In this document: in pieces, positions 12,554 to 22,934 of the stretch | Layout: the number at the start of each line of letters is the position of its first letter | How positions within the stretch are numbered: the first letter of the stretch is position 1 | Assembly (NCBI GenBank): GCA_003315335.1 | Contig: QNRL01000014.1 | Span: 20,413-84,412 of the forward strand | Direction: 5' to 3' | From: Pseudocitrobacter faecalis | GTDB lineage: Bacteria; Pseudomonadota; Gammaproteobacteria; Enterobacterales; Enterobacteriaceae | Length of the DNA stretch: 64,000 nucleotides | The notes under the pieces: model-generated | What the model was told of the DNA's origin: nothing | Databases searched by the model: none | What the model saw: the letters and a program-made list of their open reading frames with translations, nothing else | Position numbers and translations under genes: made by a program

Positions 12554-12588
12554 TTTATACCACAAATACGCCGCAGACACCAATAATT
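12554..12588 (-). promoter_or_regulatory. rpsB promoter with extended -10 and GC-rich discriminator
   Basis: On the minus strand the sequence reads TGTGGTATAAA (12564-12554), an extended -10 element, followed by GCGCGCC, the GC-rich discriminator typical of stringently controlled translation genes. A weak -35-like TTGGTG lies 18 bases upstream of the -10 hexamer. Confidence 0.75.
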
Positions 12589-12704
12589 GTTGGCACTCTA
12601 TGCTGTAACTGATTCTCAATCTGGTAGTGGATGCTTCAGACTGTTAACATTGATAGCACTTACACAATTATTGTCGATAAATTCGACCCTGATGGACAAA
12701 CTCC

Positions 12705-13499
12705 ATGGCTATTTCTATTAAAACACCTGAAGAAATCGAAAAGATGCGCGTCGCGGGTCGTCTGGCAGCCGAAGTGCTGGAGATGATCGAGCAGCACATC
12801 AAACCGGGCGTGAGCACCGGCGAGCTGGATCGCATCTGCGATGACTGGATCGTCAACCACCAGCATGCGATCTCCGCCTGCCTCGGCTATCACGGTTATC
12901 CAAAATCAGTCTGCATCTCTATTAACGAAGTGGTCTGCCACGGGATCCCCGACGATGCTAAACATCTGAAAGATGGCGACATCGTTAACATCGATGTAAC
13001 CGTTATTAAAGACGAGTTCCACGGTGACACCTCAAAAATGTTCATCGTCGGCAAACCAACCATTCTGGGCGAGCGCCTGTGCCGCGTCACCCAGGAAAGC
13101 CTCTATCTGGGCATCAAAATGGTAAAACCGGGCATCCGCCTGCGCACCATCGGCGCGGCGATTCAGAAGTACGCGGAAGCAGAAGGTTTCTCTGTGGTAC
13201 GCGAATACTGTGGTCACGGTATCGGTCGCGGCTTCCACGAAGAACCGCAGGTACTGCACTATGATGCAGATGACGGCGGCGTGGTACTGAAAGAAGGCAT
13301 GACCTTCACCATCGAACCGATGCTGAACGCCGGTGATTACCGCATTCGTACCATGAAAGATGGCTGGACGGTAAAAACCAAAGACCGCAGCTTGTCTGCG
13401 CAGTACGAGCATACTATTGTGGTAACGGCTAACGGCTGCGAAATTCTGACGCTGCGTAAGGATGACACCATCCCGGCGGTTATCTCGCACGACGAATAA
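12705..13499 (+). CDS. map: Methionine aminopeptidase, type I
   Basis: Removes the N-terminal Met from nascent proteins when the second residue is small. The protein is 264 residues, the E. coli length. Type Ia features are visible: metal ligands in NIDVTVIKDEFHGDTS, then CGHGIGRGFHEEPQ and TIEPMLNAG, and the final Glu in YEHTIVV. It is divergent from rpsB across a 321-base gap that holds the rpsB leader and promoter; no separate map promoter could be assigned with confidence. Downstream lies a REP-type repeat, then glnD. Confidence 0.98.
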   Translation: MAISIKTPEEIEKMRVAGRLAAEVLEMIEQHIKPGVSTGELDRICDDWIVNHQHAISACLGYHGYPKSVCISINEVVCHGIPDDAKHLKDGDIVNIDVTVIKDEFHGDTSKMFIVGKPTILGERLCRVTQESLYLGIKMVKPGIRLRTIGAAIQKYAEAEGFSVVREYCGHGIGRGFHEEPQVLHYDADDGGVVLKEGMTFTIEPMLNAGDYRIRTMKDGWTVKTKDRSLSAQYEHTIVVTANGCEILTLRKDDTIPAVISHDE

Positions 13500-13502
13500 T
13501 TG

Positions 13503-13602
13503 ATTTGCCTGATGGCGATGCCAACGCATCTTATCAGGCCTACAAATTGCTCTCTCCAGTAGGCCGGATAAGGCGCTTGTGCCGTCATCCGGCTTTTTAT
13601 AT
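13503..13602. repeat. REP/BIME-type palindromic repeat between map and glnD
   Basis: GCCTGATGGCG...TTATCAGGCCTAC followed by AGTAGGCCGGATAAGGCG...GCCGTCATCCGGC are two inverted REP-like units of the enterobacterial type. They lie in the 120-base spacer between two co-oriented genes. The second unit ends in CCGGCTTTTTAT and could also act as a weak terminator of map. Confidence 0.85.
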
Positions 13603-13619
13603 GGGTGGCGCAAACATCA

Positions 13620-16292
13620 ATGAAAACTCTTCCTGAACAGCTCGCGAATACCGCACTCCCCACCCTTCCCAATCAGCCGCAGAATCCCGGTGCCTGGCCT
13701 GCGGATATGCTGAATATTGCCACCATCAAAGCCCATCTTGATGCTTTCCAGCGGTGGCTGGGAGAAGCCTTTGACAGCGGCATTTCCGCCGAACAGCTCA
13801 TCGAAGCGCGCACCGAATTCATCGACCAGCTCCTGCAGCGCCTCTGGCTTCAATACGGTTTTGGTGAAGTGGAAGACGCCGCGCTGGTTGCCGTTGGCGG
13901 GTACGGACGCGGTGAATTACATCCGCTTTCCGACATCGATCTCCTGATTTTAAGCCGTAAGAAACTGCCCGATGAACAGGCGCAGAAAATTGGCGAGCTA
14001 TTAACGCTACTCTGGGATCTCAAGCTGGAAGTGGGCCATAGCGTACGAACGCTGGAAGAGTGCCTGCTGGAAGGTCTTTCAGATCTGACCGTTGCCACTA
14101 ACCTGATTGAATCACGCCTGCTGATTGGCGACGTCGCCCTGTTCCTGGAACTGCAAAAACACATTTTCAGCGAAGGCTTCTGGCCGTCAGAAAAATTCTT
14201 CCCGGCGAAAGTGGAAGAGCAAAACGCACGTCACCAGCGCTATCACGGCACCAGCTATAATCTTGAGCCGGATATAAAAAGCAGCCCCGGCGGCCTGCGC
14301 GACATCCACACCTTACAGTGGGTCGCTCGCCGTCACTTTGGCGCCACCTCGCTGGATGAAATGGTCGGTTTTGGCTTTTTGACCGAAGCCGAGCGTAACG
14401 AACTCAATGAGTGTCTGCATCTGCTGTGGCGAATCCGTTTCGCCCTGCATCTTGAACTCAACCGCTACGACAACCGCCTCCTGTTCGACCGCCAGCTTAG
14501 CGTCGCCCAGCGCCTTAACTACGGCGGCGAAGGCAATCAGCCGGTTGAACACATGATGAAGGATTTCTACCGCGTGACGCGCCGCGTCGGCGAGCTCAAT
14601 CATATGCTGCTTCAGCTTTTTGACGAGGCGATTCTCGCCCTGACGGAAGATGAAAAACCGCGCCCGATTGACGATGATTTTCAGCTACGCGGCACGCTTA
14701 TCGACCTGCGCGATGACACGCTATTTATCCGCGAACCGCAGGCGATTCTGCGCATGTTCTTTATTATGGTGCGCAACAGCACCATTACCGGGATTTACTC
14801 CACAACCCTGCGCCACCTGCGCCATGCACGTCGTCATCTGGCGCAGCCATTGTGCTATATCCCGGAAGCCCGCTCGATTTTCCTCAGCATGCTGCGCCAT
14901 CCCGGCGCAGTGAAGCGCGGCCTGCTTCCGATGCATCGCCATAGCGTGCTGTGGGCCTATATGCCGCAGTGGTCGCACATTGTCGGTCAAATGCAGTTTG
15001 ACCTGTTCCACGCCTACACAGTCGATGAACACACCATTCGCGTACTGCTTAAACTGGAAAGCTTTGCCGAAGAAGCGACGCGCCCGCGCCATCCGCTGTG
15101 CGTCGATCTCTGGCCGCGTCTTACCCATCCTGAACTGATTCTGATAGCCGCACTGTTTCACGACATCGCCAAAGGACGCGGGGGCGATCACTCCATTCTG
15201 GGTGCGGAAGACGTGCTGAAGTTTGCCGAACTGCACGGCCTGAATTCTCGCGAAACGCAACTGGTTGCCTGGCTGGTGCGCCATCATCTGCTAATGTCCG
15301 TCACCGCTCAGCGGCGTGATATTCAGGATCCGGAAGTCATTAAACAGTTTGCTGAATTGGTGCAAACGGAAAACCGTCTGCGCTATCTGGTGTGTCTGAC
15401 GGTTGCTGATATTTGTGCCACCAATGAAACCCTGTGGAACAGCTGGAAGCAAAGCCTGTTGCGCGAACTCTATTTCGCCACCGAAAAACAGCTGCGCCGG
15501 GGAATGGATAACACGCCGGATATGCGCGAACGCGTGCGTCATCACCAGATGCAGGCGCTGGCCCTGCTGCGCATGGATAACATTGACGAAGAGAAGCTGC
15601 ATCAAATCTGGAACCGCTGCCGCGCCAATTACTTTGTGCGTCACACGCCAAATCAGCTTGCCTGGCACGCCCGCCACCTGTTGCAGCACGATCTCACAGA
15701 ACCGATGATCCTGTTAAGCCCGCAGGCCACCCGTGGCGGCACCGAGATTTTCATCTGGAGCCCGGATCGCCCTTACCTCTTTGCGGCGGTCTGTGCAGAG
15801 CTGGACAGACGTAACCTCAGCGTGCACGACGCGCAGATTTTCACCACCCGTGACGGCATGGCAATGGATACGTTTATCGTGCTGGAACCCGATGGTAGCC
15901 CGCTCTCATCCGATCGCCATGAGGCTATTCGTCTTGGACTGGAACAGGCCATTACCCAACGCAGTTGGCAGGCACCGCAGCCGCGTCGTCAGCCGGCAAA
16001 ATTGCGTCACTTCTCCGTCGATACCGAGGTGAATTTCCTGCCAACGCATACTGACCGGAAATCTTTCCTCGAACTGATTGCGCTCGATCAGCCAGGGCTA
16101 TTGGCACGTGTCGGTAAAGTGTTCGCCGACCTCGGAATTTCCCTTCACGGGGCCAGAATTACGACAATTGGTGAACGAGTAGAAGATTTATTTATAATCG
16201 CCACCGCCGACCGGCGTGCGCTTAATAATGCGCTGCAATTAGAGGTACAACAACGGTTGACAGCAGCCCTCAATCCAAACGATAAAGGGTAA
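13620..16292 (+). CDS. glnD: Bifunctional uridylyltransferase/uridylyl-removing enzyme GlnD
   Basis: Primary nitrogen sensor: uridylylates PII proteins (GlnB/GlnK) when glutamine is low and removes UMP when it is high. Starting at the ATG at 13620 ([11 protein letters not shown]) gives 890 residues, equal to E. coli; no strong ribosome binding site is seen, so the start is by homology. Nucleotidyltransferase motif [20 protein letters not shown] (near residue 85), HD hydrolase motif [15 protein letters not shown] (near 510), and two C-terminal ACT domains (about 700-780 and 810-890), which sense glutamine. dapD follows after 32 bases. Confidence 0.97.
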   Translation: MKTLPEQLANTALPTLPNQPQNPGAWPADMLNIATIKAHLDAFQRWLGEAFDSGISAEQLIEARTEFIDQLLQRLWLQYGFGEVEDAALVAVGGYGRGELHPLSDIDLLILSRKKLPDEQAQKIGELLTLLWDLKLEVGHSVRTLEECLLEGLSDLTVATNLIESRLLIGDVALFLELQKHIFSEGFWPSEKFFPAKVEEQNARHQRYHGTSYNLEPDIKSSPGGLRDIHTLQWVARRHFGATSLDEMVGFGFLTEAERNELNECLHLLWRIRFALHLELNRYDNRLLFDRQLSVAQRLNYGGEGNQPVEHMMKDFYRVTRRVGELNHMLLQLFDEAILALTEDEKPRPIDDDFQLRGTLIDLRDDTLFIREPQAILRMFFIMVRNSTITGIYSTTLRHLRHARRHLAQPLCYIPEARSIFLSMLRHPGAVKRGLLPMHRHSVLWAYMPQWSHIVGQMQFDLFHAYTVDEHTIRVLLKLESFAEEATRPRHPLCVDLWPRLTHPELILIAALFHDIAKGRGGDHSILGAEDVLKFAELHGLNSRETQLVAWLVRHHLLMSVTAQRRDIQDPEVIKQFAELVQTENRLRYLVCLTVADICATNETLWNSWKQSLLRELYFATEKQLRRGMDNTPDMRERVRHHQMQALALLRMDNIDEEKLHQIWNRCRANYFVRHTPNQLAWHARHLLQHDLTEPMILLSPQATRGGTEIFIWSPDRPYLFAAVCAELDRRNLSVHDAQIFTTRDGMAMDTFIVLEPDGSPLSSDRHEAIRLGLEQAITQRSWQAPQPRRQPAKLRHFSVDTEVNFLPTHTDRKSFLELIALDQPGLLARVGKVFADLGISLHGARITTIGERVEDLFIIATADRRALNNALQLEVQQRLTAALNPNDKG

Positions 16293-16324
16293 TCATTTTT
16301 TTTACACAGATGGAAAGAGTAACA

Positions 16325-17149
16325 ATGCAGCAATTACAGAACGTTATTGAGTCCGCTTTCGAGCGTCGCGCCGACATTACCCCAAACAATGTCGACACCG
16401 TAACCCGCGAAGCGGTAAACCAGGTTATTTCATTACTGGATTCCGGCGCGCTGCGTGTCGCTGAAAAAATTGACGGCCAGTGGGTCACTCACCAGTGGTT
16501 GAAGAAAGCGGTTCTGCTCTCTTTCCGTATTAACGATAACCAGGTTATCGATGGTGCGGAAAGCCGCTACTTCGATAAAGTGCCGATGAAATTCGCTGAC
16601 TACGACGAAGCGCGCTTCCAGAAAGAAGGCTTCCGCGTGGTTCCACCTGCGGCCGTTCGTCAGGGTGCGTACATCGCGCGCAACACCGTGCTGATGCCGT
16701 CCTACGTTAACATCGGCGCATACGTTGACGAAGGTTCCATGGTTGACACCTGGGCAACCGTTGGCTCCTGCGCGCAAATCGGTAAAAACGTTCACCTGTC
16801 TGGCGGCGTCGGCATCGGCGGCGTACTGGAACCGCTGCAGGCTAACCCAACCATCATCGAAGACAACTGCTTCATCGGCGCACGCTCTGAAGTCGTTGAA
16901 GGCGTGATTGTGGAAGAAGGCTCTGTTATCTCCATGGGCGTATACCTGGGCCAGAGTACCAAAATCTACGACCGCGAAACCGGCGAAGTCTTCTATGGCC
17001 GCGTTCCGGCGGGCTCCGTTGTCGTCTCCGGCAACCTGCCGTCAAAAGATGGCAAATACAGCCTGTACTGCGCGGTCATCGTGAAGAAAGTCGACGCCAA
17101 AACTCGTGGCAAAGTGGGCATCAACGAACTGCTGCGAACTATCGATTAA
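16325..17149 (+). CDS. dapD: Tetrahydrodipicolinate N-succinyltransferase DapD
   Basis: Uses succinyl-CoA to succinylate tetrahydrodipicolinate in the lysine/diaminopimelate pathway. Starting at the ATG at 16325 after AAAGAG gives 274 residues, the E. coli length; a start at 16310 would add five residues. The hexapeptide left-handed beta-helix is clear in the middle ([19 protein letters not shown], then [15 protein letters not shown]). A strong terminator follows directly. Confidence 0.98.
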   Translation: MQQLQNVIESAFERRADITPNNVDTVTREAVNQVISLLDSGALRVAEKIDGQWVTHQWLKKAVLLSFRINDNQVIDGAESRYFDKVPMKFADYDEARFQKEGFRVVPPAAVRQGAYIARNTVLMPSYVNIGAYVDEGSMVDTWATVGSCAQIGKNVHLSGGVGIGGVLEPLQANPTIIEDNCFIGARSEVVEGVIVEEGSVISMGVYLGQSTKIYDRETGEVFYGRVPAGSVVVSGNLPSKDGKYSLYCAVIVKKVDAKTRGKVGINELLRTID

Positions 17150-17159
17150 GATAGAGGCT

Positions 17160-17188
17160 AAAGCGGGGGCTACCCCGCTTTTTTTTCG
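17160..17188 (+). terminator. Rho-independent terminator of dapD
   Basis: AAGCGGGG pairs with CCCCGCTT around GCTA, followed by a run of eight T in all. It ends the glnD-dapD transcript. Confidence 0.92.
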
Positions 17189-17256
17189 TTCCAAACTGGC
17201 GGAAAACGGTTTTTTCACTGATTATTCAATAGGTAAATTACAGCAAGGGTACCGCT

Positions 17257-17646
17257 ATGTACGATAATCTGAAAAGTTTGGGCATTACCAATCCTGATGA
17301 AATCGATCGTTACAGCCTCCGGCAGGAAGCCAACAACGATATCCTGAAAATCTACTTCCAGAAGGATAAGGGTGAGTTTTTCGCCAAAAGCGTGAAGTTT
17401 AAGTATCCGCGCCAGCGCAAAACCGTTGCTGCCGACGGCGTTGGACAGGGATACAAAGAGGTGCAGGAGATTAGCCCTAACCTGCGCTATGTGATTGATG
17501 AACTGGATCAGATTTGTCAGCGCGATCGCACCGAGGTGGATCTTAAGCGTAAGATCCTGGACGATCTGCGTCACCTGGAATCAGTGGTGACCAATAAGAT
17601 CAGCGAGATTGAAGCGGATCTGGAAAAACTGACGCGGAATAAATAG
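17257..17646 (+). CDS. yaeH: UPF0325 family protein YaeH
   Basis: Small conserved protein of unknown function; 129 residues against 128 in E. coli, with near-identical sequence ([20 protein letters not shown] at the N terminus). It is hydrophilic, with a charged C-terminal half predicted to be helical ([24 protein letters not shown]), and no signal peptide or membrane segment. It is separated from dapD by that gene's terminator and is convergent with cdaR. In E. coli K-12 yaeI lies between dapD and yaeH; it is absent here. Confidence 0.93.
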   Translation: MYDNLKSLGITNPDEIDRYSLRQEANNDILKIYFQKDKGEFFAKSVKFKYPRQRKTVAADGVGQGYKEVQEISPNLRYVIDELDQICQRDRTEVDLKRKILDDLRHLESVVTNKISEIEADLEKLTRNK

Positions 17647-17750
17647 CCCCTCACCCCGGCCCTCTCCCACAGGGAGAGGGAGAAAACCGCACACATTTAA
17701 CCCATGGCACCGTCGCACCCTTCTCCCTCAGGGTGAGGGGGGCGCGGTTC
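17647..17750. repeat. CCCTCTCCC palindromic repeat between yaeH and cdaR
   Basis: CCCTCACCCCGGCCCTCTCCC, ACAG, GGGAGAGGG, a spacer, then CTTCTCCCTCAGGGTGAGGGG. The outer CCCTCACCC/GGGTGAGGG arms are inverted. It lies between two convergent gene ends, where it could act as a two-way terminator. The same family recurs near 28.9, 37.8-38.06 and 63.8 kb. Confidence 0.85.
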
Positions 17751-17752
17751 CG

Positions 17753-18910
17753 CTACGGCTGCTCATCCAGCTGCAACGCCACATACAACAACAACCTATC
17801 GTCAAAATTACTCAAATCCAGCCCCGTTAATTCCGAGATACGATTCAGACGATACTCCAGCGTATTACGGTGTATAAACAGCGCCTTCGATGTCGCCAGT
17901 GGCTGCACATTATGGCGAAACCACGCCGTCAGGGTTCGTCTGAGTAATCCATTATTATCCATCGCTTTTAGACGCGTTAACGGGCGGGCCAGCTCATTGG
18001 CCTGCCACCCACCGCGCAGACTATCGAGCAGCACGGGTAGCATCAGATCCTGATAAAAATAGCTGCGGCTTTCCGGCATGCGCTGTTTTCCCACCATCAT
18101 AGTGGTGCGCGCCGTGCGGTAAGAACGCGCAATGCTGCCCGGCCCGGTGAAATAGTTACCCAGCGAAACACGAAAACGCAGCTGTCCGTTCTCTTTCATC
18201 CGCGTGATGAGTTGCTCGACGCGTTTGCGGTGATCTTCCGCATCCCAGCGGCCAAACGAGTTCAGTGCCGGTTTCAGCACCACCATTTCAGTCAGTGAAA
18301 CAATCGCGATCAGGTTATTACGCTCAGGCGTCGTTAGCGCATTTTGCAACTGCTGAAGCTCAGCCATTGCGCTATCCACGCCAAGCTGCCCGCTGTCCAC
18401 TTCCACCACCGCCACCACGCGCGGCTGGTTCAAGTCGATACCCAGACGTTGCGCCCATTCGGTTAACGCGGGCGTATTCTCCTCCGCCTGAATCAGGTTC
18501 ATGACCAGCTCTTCACGCAGACGGCTATCCTGTGCCAGCAGGTGCATCAGACGTGACTGTTCGAGCATCATTTCGGCGGTCATGCAAACCAGTTCGCCGT
18601 ATTTACGCAGCGTCTCCGGCTCGCCAGTCAGGCCGATAACGCCAACAATCTCGCCCTCCAGTCGCAGCGGCAAGTTGATCCCCTGACGCACGCCGTGCAG
18701 ATGCCTGGCGACCGCATCGTCAATGTCCACCACGCGGCCCTGAGAAAGCACCAACAGCGCCCCTTCGTGCAATTCACCAATACGCTCGCGATCGCCGCTA
18801 CCGATGATGCGACCACGGGCGTCCATGACGTTGATGTTGGTGTCGATAATGCGCATGGTTCGCGCCACGATATCCTGCGCCATTTTGGTATCAAGATGCC
18901 AGCCAGCCAT
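17753..18910 (-). CDS. cdaR: Carbohydrate diacid regulator CdaR (SdaR)
   Basis: Transcriptional activator of glucarate/galactarate/glycerate uptake and breakdown genes, responding to sugar diacids. Starting at the ATG at 18910 with AGGAGG in front gives 385 residues, the E. coli length; the reading from 18976 is too long. The N-terminal sugar-diacid recognition domain (about 1-140) is followed by a GGDEF-like middle part and a C-terminal PucR-type helix-turn-helix (KALFIHRNTLEYRLNRISEL, about 340-365). It stands alone between yaeH and degP. Confidence 0.96.
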   Translation of the reverse strand: MAGWHLDTKMAQDIVARTMRIIDTNINVMDARGRIIGSGDRERIGELHEGALLVLSQGRVVDIDDAVARHLHGVRQGINLPLRLEGEIVGVIGLTGEPETLRKYGELVCMTAEMMLEQSRLMHLLAQDSRLREELVMNLIQAEENTPALTEWAQRLGIDLNQPRVVAVVEVDSGQLGVDSAMAELQQLQNALTTPERNNLIAIVSLTEMVVLKPALNSFGRWDAEDHRKRVEQLITRMKENGQLRFRVSLGNYFTGPGSIARSYRTARTTMMVGKQRMPESRSYFYQDLMLPVLLDSLRGGWQANELARPLTRLKAMDNNGLLRRTLTAWFRHNVQPLATSKALFIHRNTLEYRLNRISELTGLDLSNFDDRLLLYVALQLDEQP

Positions 18911-19026
18911 GTAATCCTCCTGTGAGCAGGTTACAGCATAAGAAAGATGGCTAACCGCCGCACTGTGCAAATGCACAAAGCCTGGGTGAGAAATATGGAG
19001 TTGTGGAAGGCTTCACAGAACAATAA

Positions 19027-19060
19027 GAAAACCCTTTCCCCGAAAAGGGAAAGGGTTGGC
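19027..19060 (-). terminator. Terminator after degP
   Basis: AACCCTTTCCC (19030-19040) and GGGAAAGGGTT (19048-19058) form an 11-bp perfect stem, followed on the minus strand by TTTTCTTATT. It directly follows the degP stop. Confidence 0.88.
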
Positions 19061-19068
19061 AGAGGGGA

Positions 19069-20502
19069 TTACTGCATCAACAGGTAGATAGAGCTATCAC
19101 CACGCTGAATGTTCAGCGCCAGTACGGACGGTTTGCTGTCGAGGATTTTGCGCAGCTCAGCGATATTTTTCACCGCTTGCTGGTTCGCCCCCACAATGAC
19201 ATCACCTTTTTTCAGGCCAATCTGCGCCGCAGGGGAACCGGCTTTCACCGTGTTAACCACAACGCCTTTTTCCTGGCCTTTATTGCTCATTTCCGCCCCT
19301 TCGATACCGCTGAAGATAGAGCTGGAATCAACCTGATTCTGGCTGCTCTGTTGCAGTTCCAGGCTCACGGTCACCGGTTTACCGTCGCGCAGCAGGCCGA
19401 GGCTGATTTTGCTGCCGATTGGCATGGTGCCAACCTGTGCGCGCAGTGCCGCGAAGCTGCTGATTGGTTTACCGTTCAGAGAGGTGATCACATCACCCGC
19501 TTTAATCCCCGCTTTTGCTGCGGAAGAATTCGGCATCACCTGGCTTACGAATGCGCCGCGCTGAGCGTCAACTTTCATCGCTTTCGCCAGCTCGGAGTTC
19601 AGCTCGGTTCCCATGATACCCAGTTCGCCGCGTTTCACCTGGCCGAATTCCACCATCTGCGAGGTCAGGTTTTTCACCATATTGCTCGGGATAGCGAAGC
19701 CGATACCAATGTTGCCGCCGTCAGGTGCGAGAATCGCGGTATTGATACCGATCAGTTCCCCGTTCAGGTTCACCAGCGCGCCGCCGGAGTTACCGCGGTT
19801 AATCGCCGCATCGGTCTGGATAAAGTTTTCATAGTTTTCAACGTTCAGGCCGCTACGACCCAGCGCCGAAACGATACCGGAGGTCACGGTTTCACCCAGA
19901 CCGAACGGGTTACCGATAGCGACGGTATAGTCCCCCACGCGCAGCGCGTCGGAATCTGCCATCTTAATTGCCGTCAGGTTTTTCGGATCCTGAATCTGGA
20001 TCAGCGCAATATCGGAGCGCGGATCTTTGCCGACGATTTTGGCGTCAAATTTACGCCCATCGCTCAGTTGCACCTTAATGGTCGTCGCGTTATCGACGAC
20101 ATGGTTGTTAGTCACAACATAGCCCTTCGCCGCATCAATCACGACGCCCGAACCCAGCGCCTGGAATTTCTGCTGCTGGCCACCGCCCTGTCCACCATCA
20201 GGCCCACCGCCCTGGCAGAATGGCGAGTTCTGGAACGGAGAGCCGTCCTGGCAGAACGGTGAATTGTCGCCAAAGAACTGCTGGAAATTACGCCCCATAC
20301 GTGGGGTATTCACGGTCGTGCTGCCTTCAACGTTGATACTGACTACGGACGGCATCACTTTTTCCAGCATTGGCGCCAGGCTTGGCATTTGCTGTGCGGT
20401 AGTGGCGGATGACGCCGTCTCAGCCGCGCTAGCGGACAACGGAGACAATGCCAAACTTAAACTAAGAGCCAGTGCACTCATTGCTAACGTGGTTTTTTTC
20501 AT
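19069..20502 (-). CDS. degP: Periplasmic serine endoprotease/chaperone DegP (HtrA)
   Basis: Degrades misfolded periplasmic proteins and handles unfolded OMPs. Starting at the ATG at 20502 (MKKTTLAMSALALS) gives 477 residues (E. coli 474); the upstream extension to 20562 is rejected. A signal peptide ends at SASAAE. The catalytic triad is in VTNNHVVD (His), DPRSDIALI (Asp) and INRGNSGGAL (Ser). The LA loop holds a Cys pair (CQDGSPFQNSPFCQ), and two PDZ domains follow (about 280-370 and 390-475). The promoter region carries a perfect sigma-E match. Confidence 0.98.
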   Translation of the reverse strand: MKKTTLAMSALALSLSLALSPLSASAAETASSATTAQQMPSLAPMLEKVMPSVVSINVEGSTTVNTPRMGRNFQQFFGDNSPFCQDGSPFQNSPFCQGGGPDGGQGGGQQQKFQALGSGVVIDAAKGYVVTNNHVVDNATTIKVQLSDGRKFDAKIVGKDPRSDIALIQIQDPKNLTAIKMADSDALRVGDYTVAIGNPFGLGETVTSGIVSALGRSGLNVENYENFIQTDAAINRGNSGGALVNLNGELIGINTAILAPDGGNIGIGFAIPSNMVKNLTSQMVEFGQVKRGELGIMGTELNSELAKAMKVDAQRGAFVSQVMPNSSAAKAGIKAGDVITSLNGKPISSFAALRAQVGTMPIGSKISLGLLRDGKPVTVSLELQQSSQNQVDSSSIFSGIEGAEMSNKGQEKGVVVNTVKAGSPAAQIGLKKGDVIVGANQQAVKNIAELRKILDSKPSVLALNIQRGDSSIYLLMQ

Positions 20503-20552
20503 GTGTTTCAATCTCAATTTCAGATTATGCAAAGTTGCTGTGTACGTGACTA

Positions 20553-20579
20553 TCAGAGTCATTTTCTAACGCTAAGTTC
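20553..20579 (-). promoter_or_regulatory. Sigma-E promoter of degP
   Basis: On the minus strand GAACTT (20579-20574), a 16-base spacer, then TCTGA (20557-20553): an exact match to the sigma-E consensus. It sits 51 bases before the degP start codon. Upstream, TTTTGTAAAGATGAACAATAA (around 20610-20635) resembles the CpxR-bound region of E. coli degP; that part is only suggestive. Confidence 0.85.
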
Positions 20580-20637
20580 CGCGCTTAACACGCTGGAAAA
20601 AGTAAAAATTTATTGTTCATCTTTACAAAACTCGTGG

Positions 20638-22152
20638 TTATTCCACCGCCATCAGACGCCGATATTCATCCCACGCGTAGAGATCGGTCATCCCACTGAT
20701 ATAGTCCTGAATCAGGCGACAGCGATAATAGTATTCCATCACCGGAAATTCTGCTGCGTCACGCGCGACTTTATTTACGGCCTCGATATACGCCAGTCGA
20801 TGGTTACGCGAGAGTTTCTGGAACAGGCGCGATTCTATCGGCAGTGAAACGATACGCTCTTTCTCAACCAACAACGTGAAGTCACTTTGCGATAATTTCA
20901 ACAGGGGAGAATAGATTTCCAGCAACCCGCTAATCACCCGGTATCCCTGAAGCTCAAGCATCTCGACATCAGAATGACTAAACACATGTTTTATAGCTAC
21001 TTTTTTATAAAGATCGAGTAACTGACTATAATCGCTTTCATCTTCCAGCAGCGCATGATTAAAGTCGCCGCGGTAGATTTCTGGCAAATTATCAATAAAA
21101 CGTTGGGCGGCGAAGGGCACCAGCTTATTTAATGTATTGACGCGCAAATACATAAAGAACTGATCAACAGTACTGCGACTTAATGAATTGGAGCGCGATT
21201 TATCCCAGGCATTTTCGACCACCTGCGCGAACAAAGAACCTTTACCATGTTCAGGCCAGGCATCATGTAAATGTTGATAAAGCTGCTCGACGCTAAAGAT
21301 ACGTTTTTCCACCGCATCCTCAAGATCTGCTACACAATAGGAGATATCATCCGCTGCTTCCATAATCCAGGTTAAGGGAAAACGATTGTAAGGGGCTAAA
21401 TCCAGTTCTTTACGTAAGCGCGCAATATAGTGCTCTTCGGCCAAATAATAGCCAGGTTTTTTCATTAAATAGCTGTGGCTTGCCGGCACATCGCTGGCCC
21501 ACCAGGCGGGGCGAGTATATTTTAAAATACAACCGACCTGCGCCCAGGTAAGATTCATGCGCATTAACGTATGCACCATACGAATCCCCTGCGCATTACC
21601 TTCGAAATGACAGAGATCCTGACGTACCTTTCGCCGCAAATCATTCAGCGTCTCATCGCCTTCCAGTAAGCGCAAAGTAGCAACCACGCAGCGATCGTGG
21701 CTTAGCGGCTGTTGGGTGGCATCAGCCGGAACCAGCCGTTGGCGGAACCAGTCATTGATTGCCGCCTCGCCAAAATGACCAAACGGCGGGTTACCAATGT
21801 CGTGCATCAGGCAGGCCATCTCTACGATGCTTTCGAACGGCCCGGTCAGCTCATCCAGCCCGTAAGCCCCCAGCAGCTTTTTCTCTTTCAGACGGCTGAG
21901 CACTTCTTTCGCGATATAACGCCCCACCTGCTGCACTTCCAGTGAGTGAGTCAGGCGCGTACGCACGGCAGCGTTGCGCTCCAGTGGAAAAACCTGGGTT
22001 TTCTGCTGTAAACGACGAATCGCCGGGGAGTTAATGATGCGCCCGCGATCGCTTTCGAATATTTGCAGAATTTCATGCTCAGAGCTGACGCCTTCTGGCG
22101 AGCGGTAGCGCCGACCCCAGTTAATTTTGTTGCGAAAATCAATCTTTGCCAT
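20638..22152 (-). CDS. dgt: Deoxyguanosinetriphosphate triphosphohydrolase Dgt
   Basis: HD-domain enzyme that cuts dGTP into deoxyguanosine and triphosphate. The protein is 504 residues (E. coli 505). HD motifs: [14 protein letters not shown] (about 65-75), then [16 protein letters not shown] (about 115-130) with the metal-binding His-Asp pair, and [16 protein letters not shown] for the later Asp. It lies 135 bases upstream of degP in the same direction and is divergent from mtn. Confidence 0.97.
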   Translation of the reverse strand: MAKIDFRNKINWGRRYRSPEGVSSEHEILQIFESDRGRIINSPAIRRLQQKTQVFPLERNAAVRTRLTHSLEVQQVGRYIAKEVLSRLKEKKLLGAYGLDELTGPFESIVEMACLMHDIGNPPFGHFGEAAINDWFRQRLVPADATQQPLSHDRCVVATLRLLEGDETLNDLRRKVRQDLCHFEGNAQGIRMVHTLMRMNLTWAQVGCILKYTRPAWWASDVPASHSYLMKKPGYYLAEEHYIARLRKELDLAPYNRFPLTWIMEAADDISYCVADLEDAVEKRIFSVEQLYQHLHDAWPEHGKGSLFAQVVENAWDKSRSNSLSRSTVDQFFMYLRVNTLNKLVPFAAQRFIDNLPEIYRGDFNHALLEDESDYSQLLDLYKKVAIKHVFSHSDVEMLELQGYRVISGLLEIYSPLLKLSQSDFTLLVEKERIVSLPIESRLFQKLSRNHRLAYIEAVNKVARDAAEFPVMEYYYRCRLIQDYISGMTDLYAWDEYRRLMAVE

Positions 22153-22235
22153 AGCCTCTCCATCGCGAGAAATGCGCTTCCCCTGAACCCCATGGTAGAC
22201 TATGCATCCAAATAGGGCATATCGCGAGTAAATCT

Positions 22236-22934
22236 ATGAAAATCGGCATCATTGGCGCAATGGAAGAAGAAGTTACGCTGCTGCGTGACAAAATCGAAAA
22301 CCGTGAAACGCTCTCCATCGGCGGAAGTGAAATTTATACCGGTCAGCTTAACGGGGTGGATGTCGCGTTACTGAAATCCGGTATCGGTAAAGTCGCTGCC
22401 GCGATGGGCGCAACCCTACTGCTGGAACGTTGTCAGCCGGACGTGATTATCAACACCGGCTCTGCAGGCGGCCTGGCACCGACGCTGAAGGTGGGCGATA
22501 TCGTCGTTTCCGATGAAGCGCGCTATCACGACGCAGATGTAACCGCGTTCGGCTACGAGTTTGGTCAGCTTCCAGGCTGCCCGGCAGGGTTTAAAGCTGA
22601 CGAAAAACTGATCTCTGCGGCGCAAGAGTGCATTCAGGCATTAAATCTGAATGCGGTACGCGGCCTGATCGTCAGCGGCGACGCCTTCATCAACGGCTCT
22701 GTAGGCCTGGCGAAGATCCGTCACAACTTCCCGCAGGCAGTTGCCGTTGAGATGGAAGCGACCGCCATCGCGCACGTTTGTCACAACTTTAACGTCCCGT
22801 TCGTGGTGGTTCGCGCCATCTCCGATGTCGCTGACCAGCAGTCTCACCTGAGTTTTGATGAGTTCCTGGCGGTTGCGGCAAAACAATCCACCCTGATGGT
22901 GGAAGCCCTGGTGCAGAAGCTGGCGCGTGGTTAA
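22236..22934 (+). CDS. mtn: 5'-methylthioadenosine/S-adenosylhomocysteine nucleosidase
   Basis: Cleaves the glycosidic bond of MTA, SAH and 5'-deoxyadenosine; it feeds methionine salvage and the route to autoinducer-2. The protein is 232 residues, the E. coli length. Active-site residues are visible: Glu in IGAMEEEVT (near residue 12), Glu in [12 protein letters not shown] (near 174) and Asp in AISDVADQ (near 197). It overlaps btuF by 8 bases. Confidence 0.98.
   Translation: MKIGIIGAMEEEVTLLRDKIENRETLSIGGSEIYTGQLNGVDVALLKSGIGKVAAAMGATLLLERCQPDVIINTGSAGGLAPTLKVGDIVVSDEARYHDADVTAFGYEFGQLPGCPAGFKADEKLISAAQECIQALNLNAVRGLIVSGDAFINGSVGLAKIRHNFPQAVAVEMEATAIAHVCHNFNVPFVVVRAISDVADQQSHLSFDEFLAVAAKQSTLMVEALVQKLARG

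Noticed and set aside
19177..20262. A 361-codon open frame opposite degP
   Set aside because: Shadow of degP with no protein-like features; degP is complete and certain.
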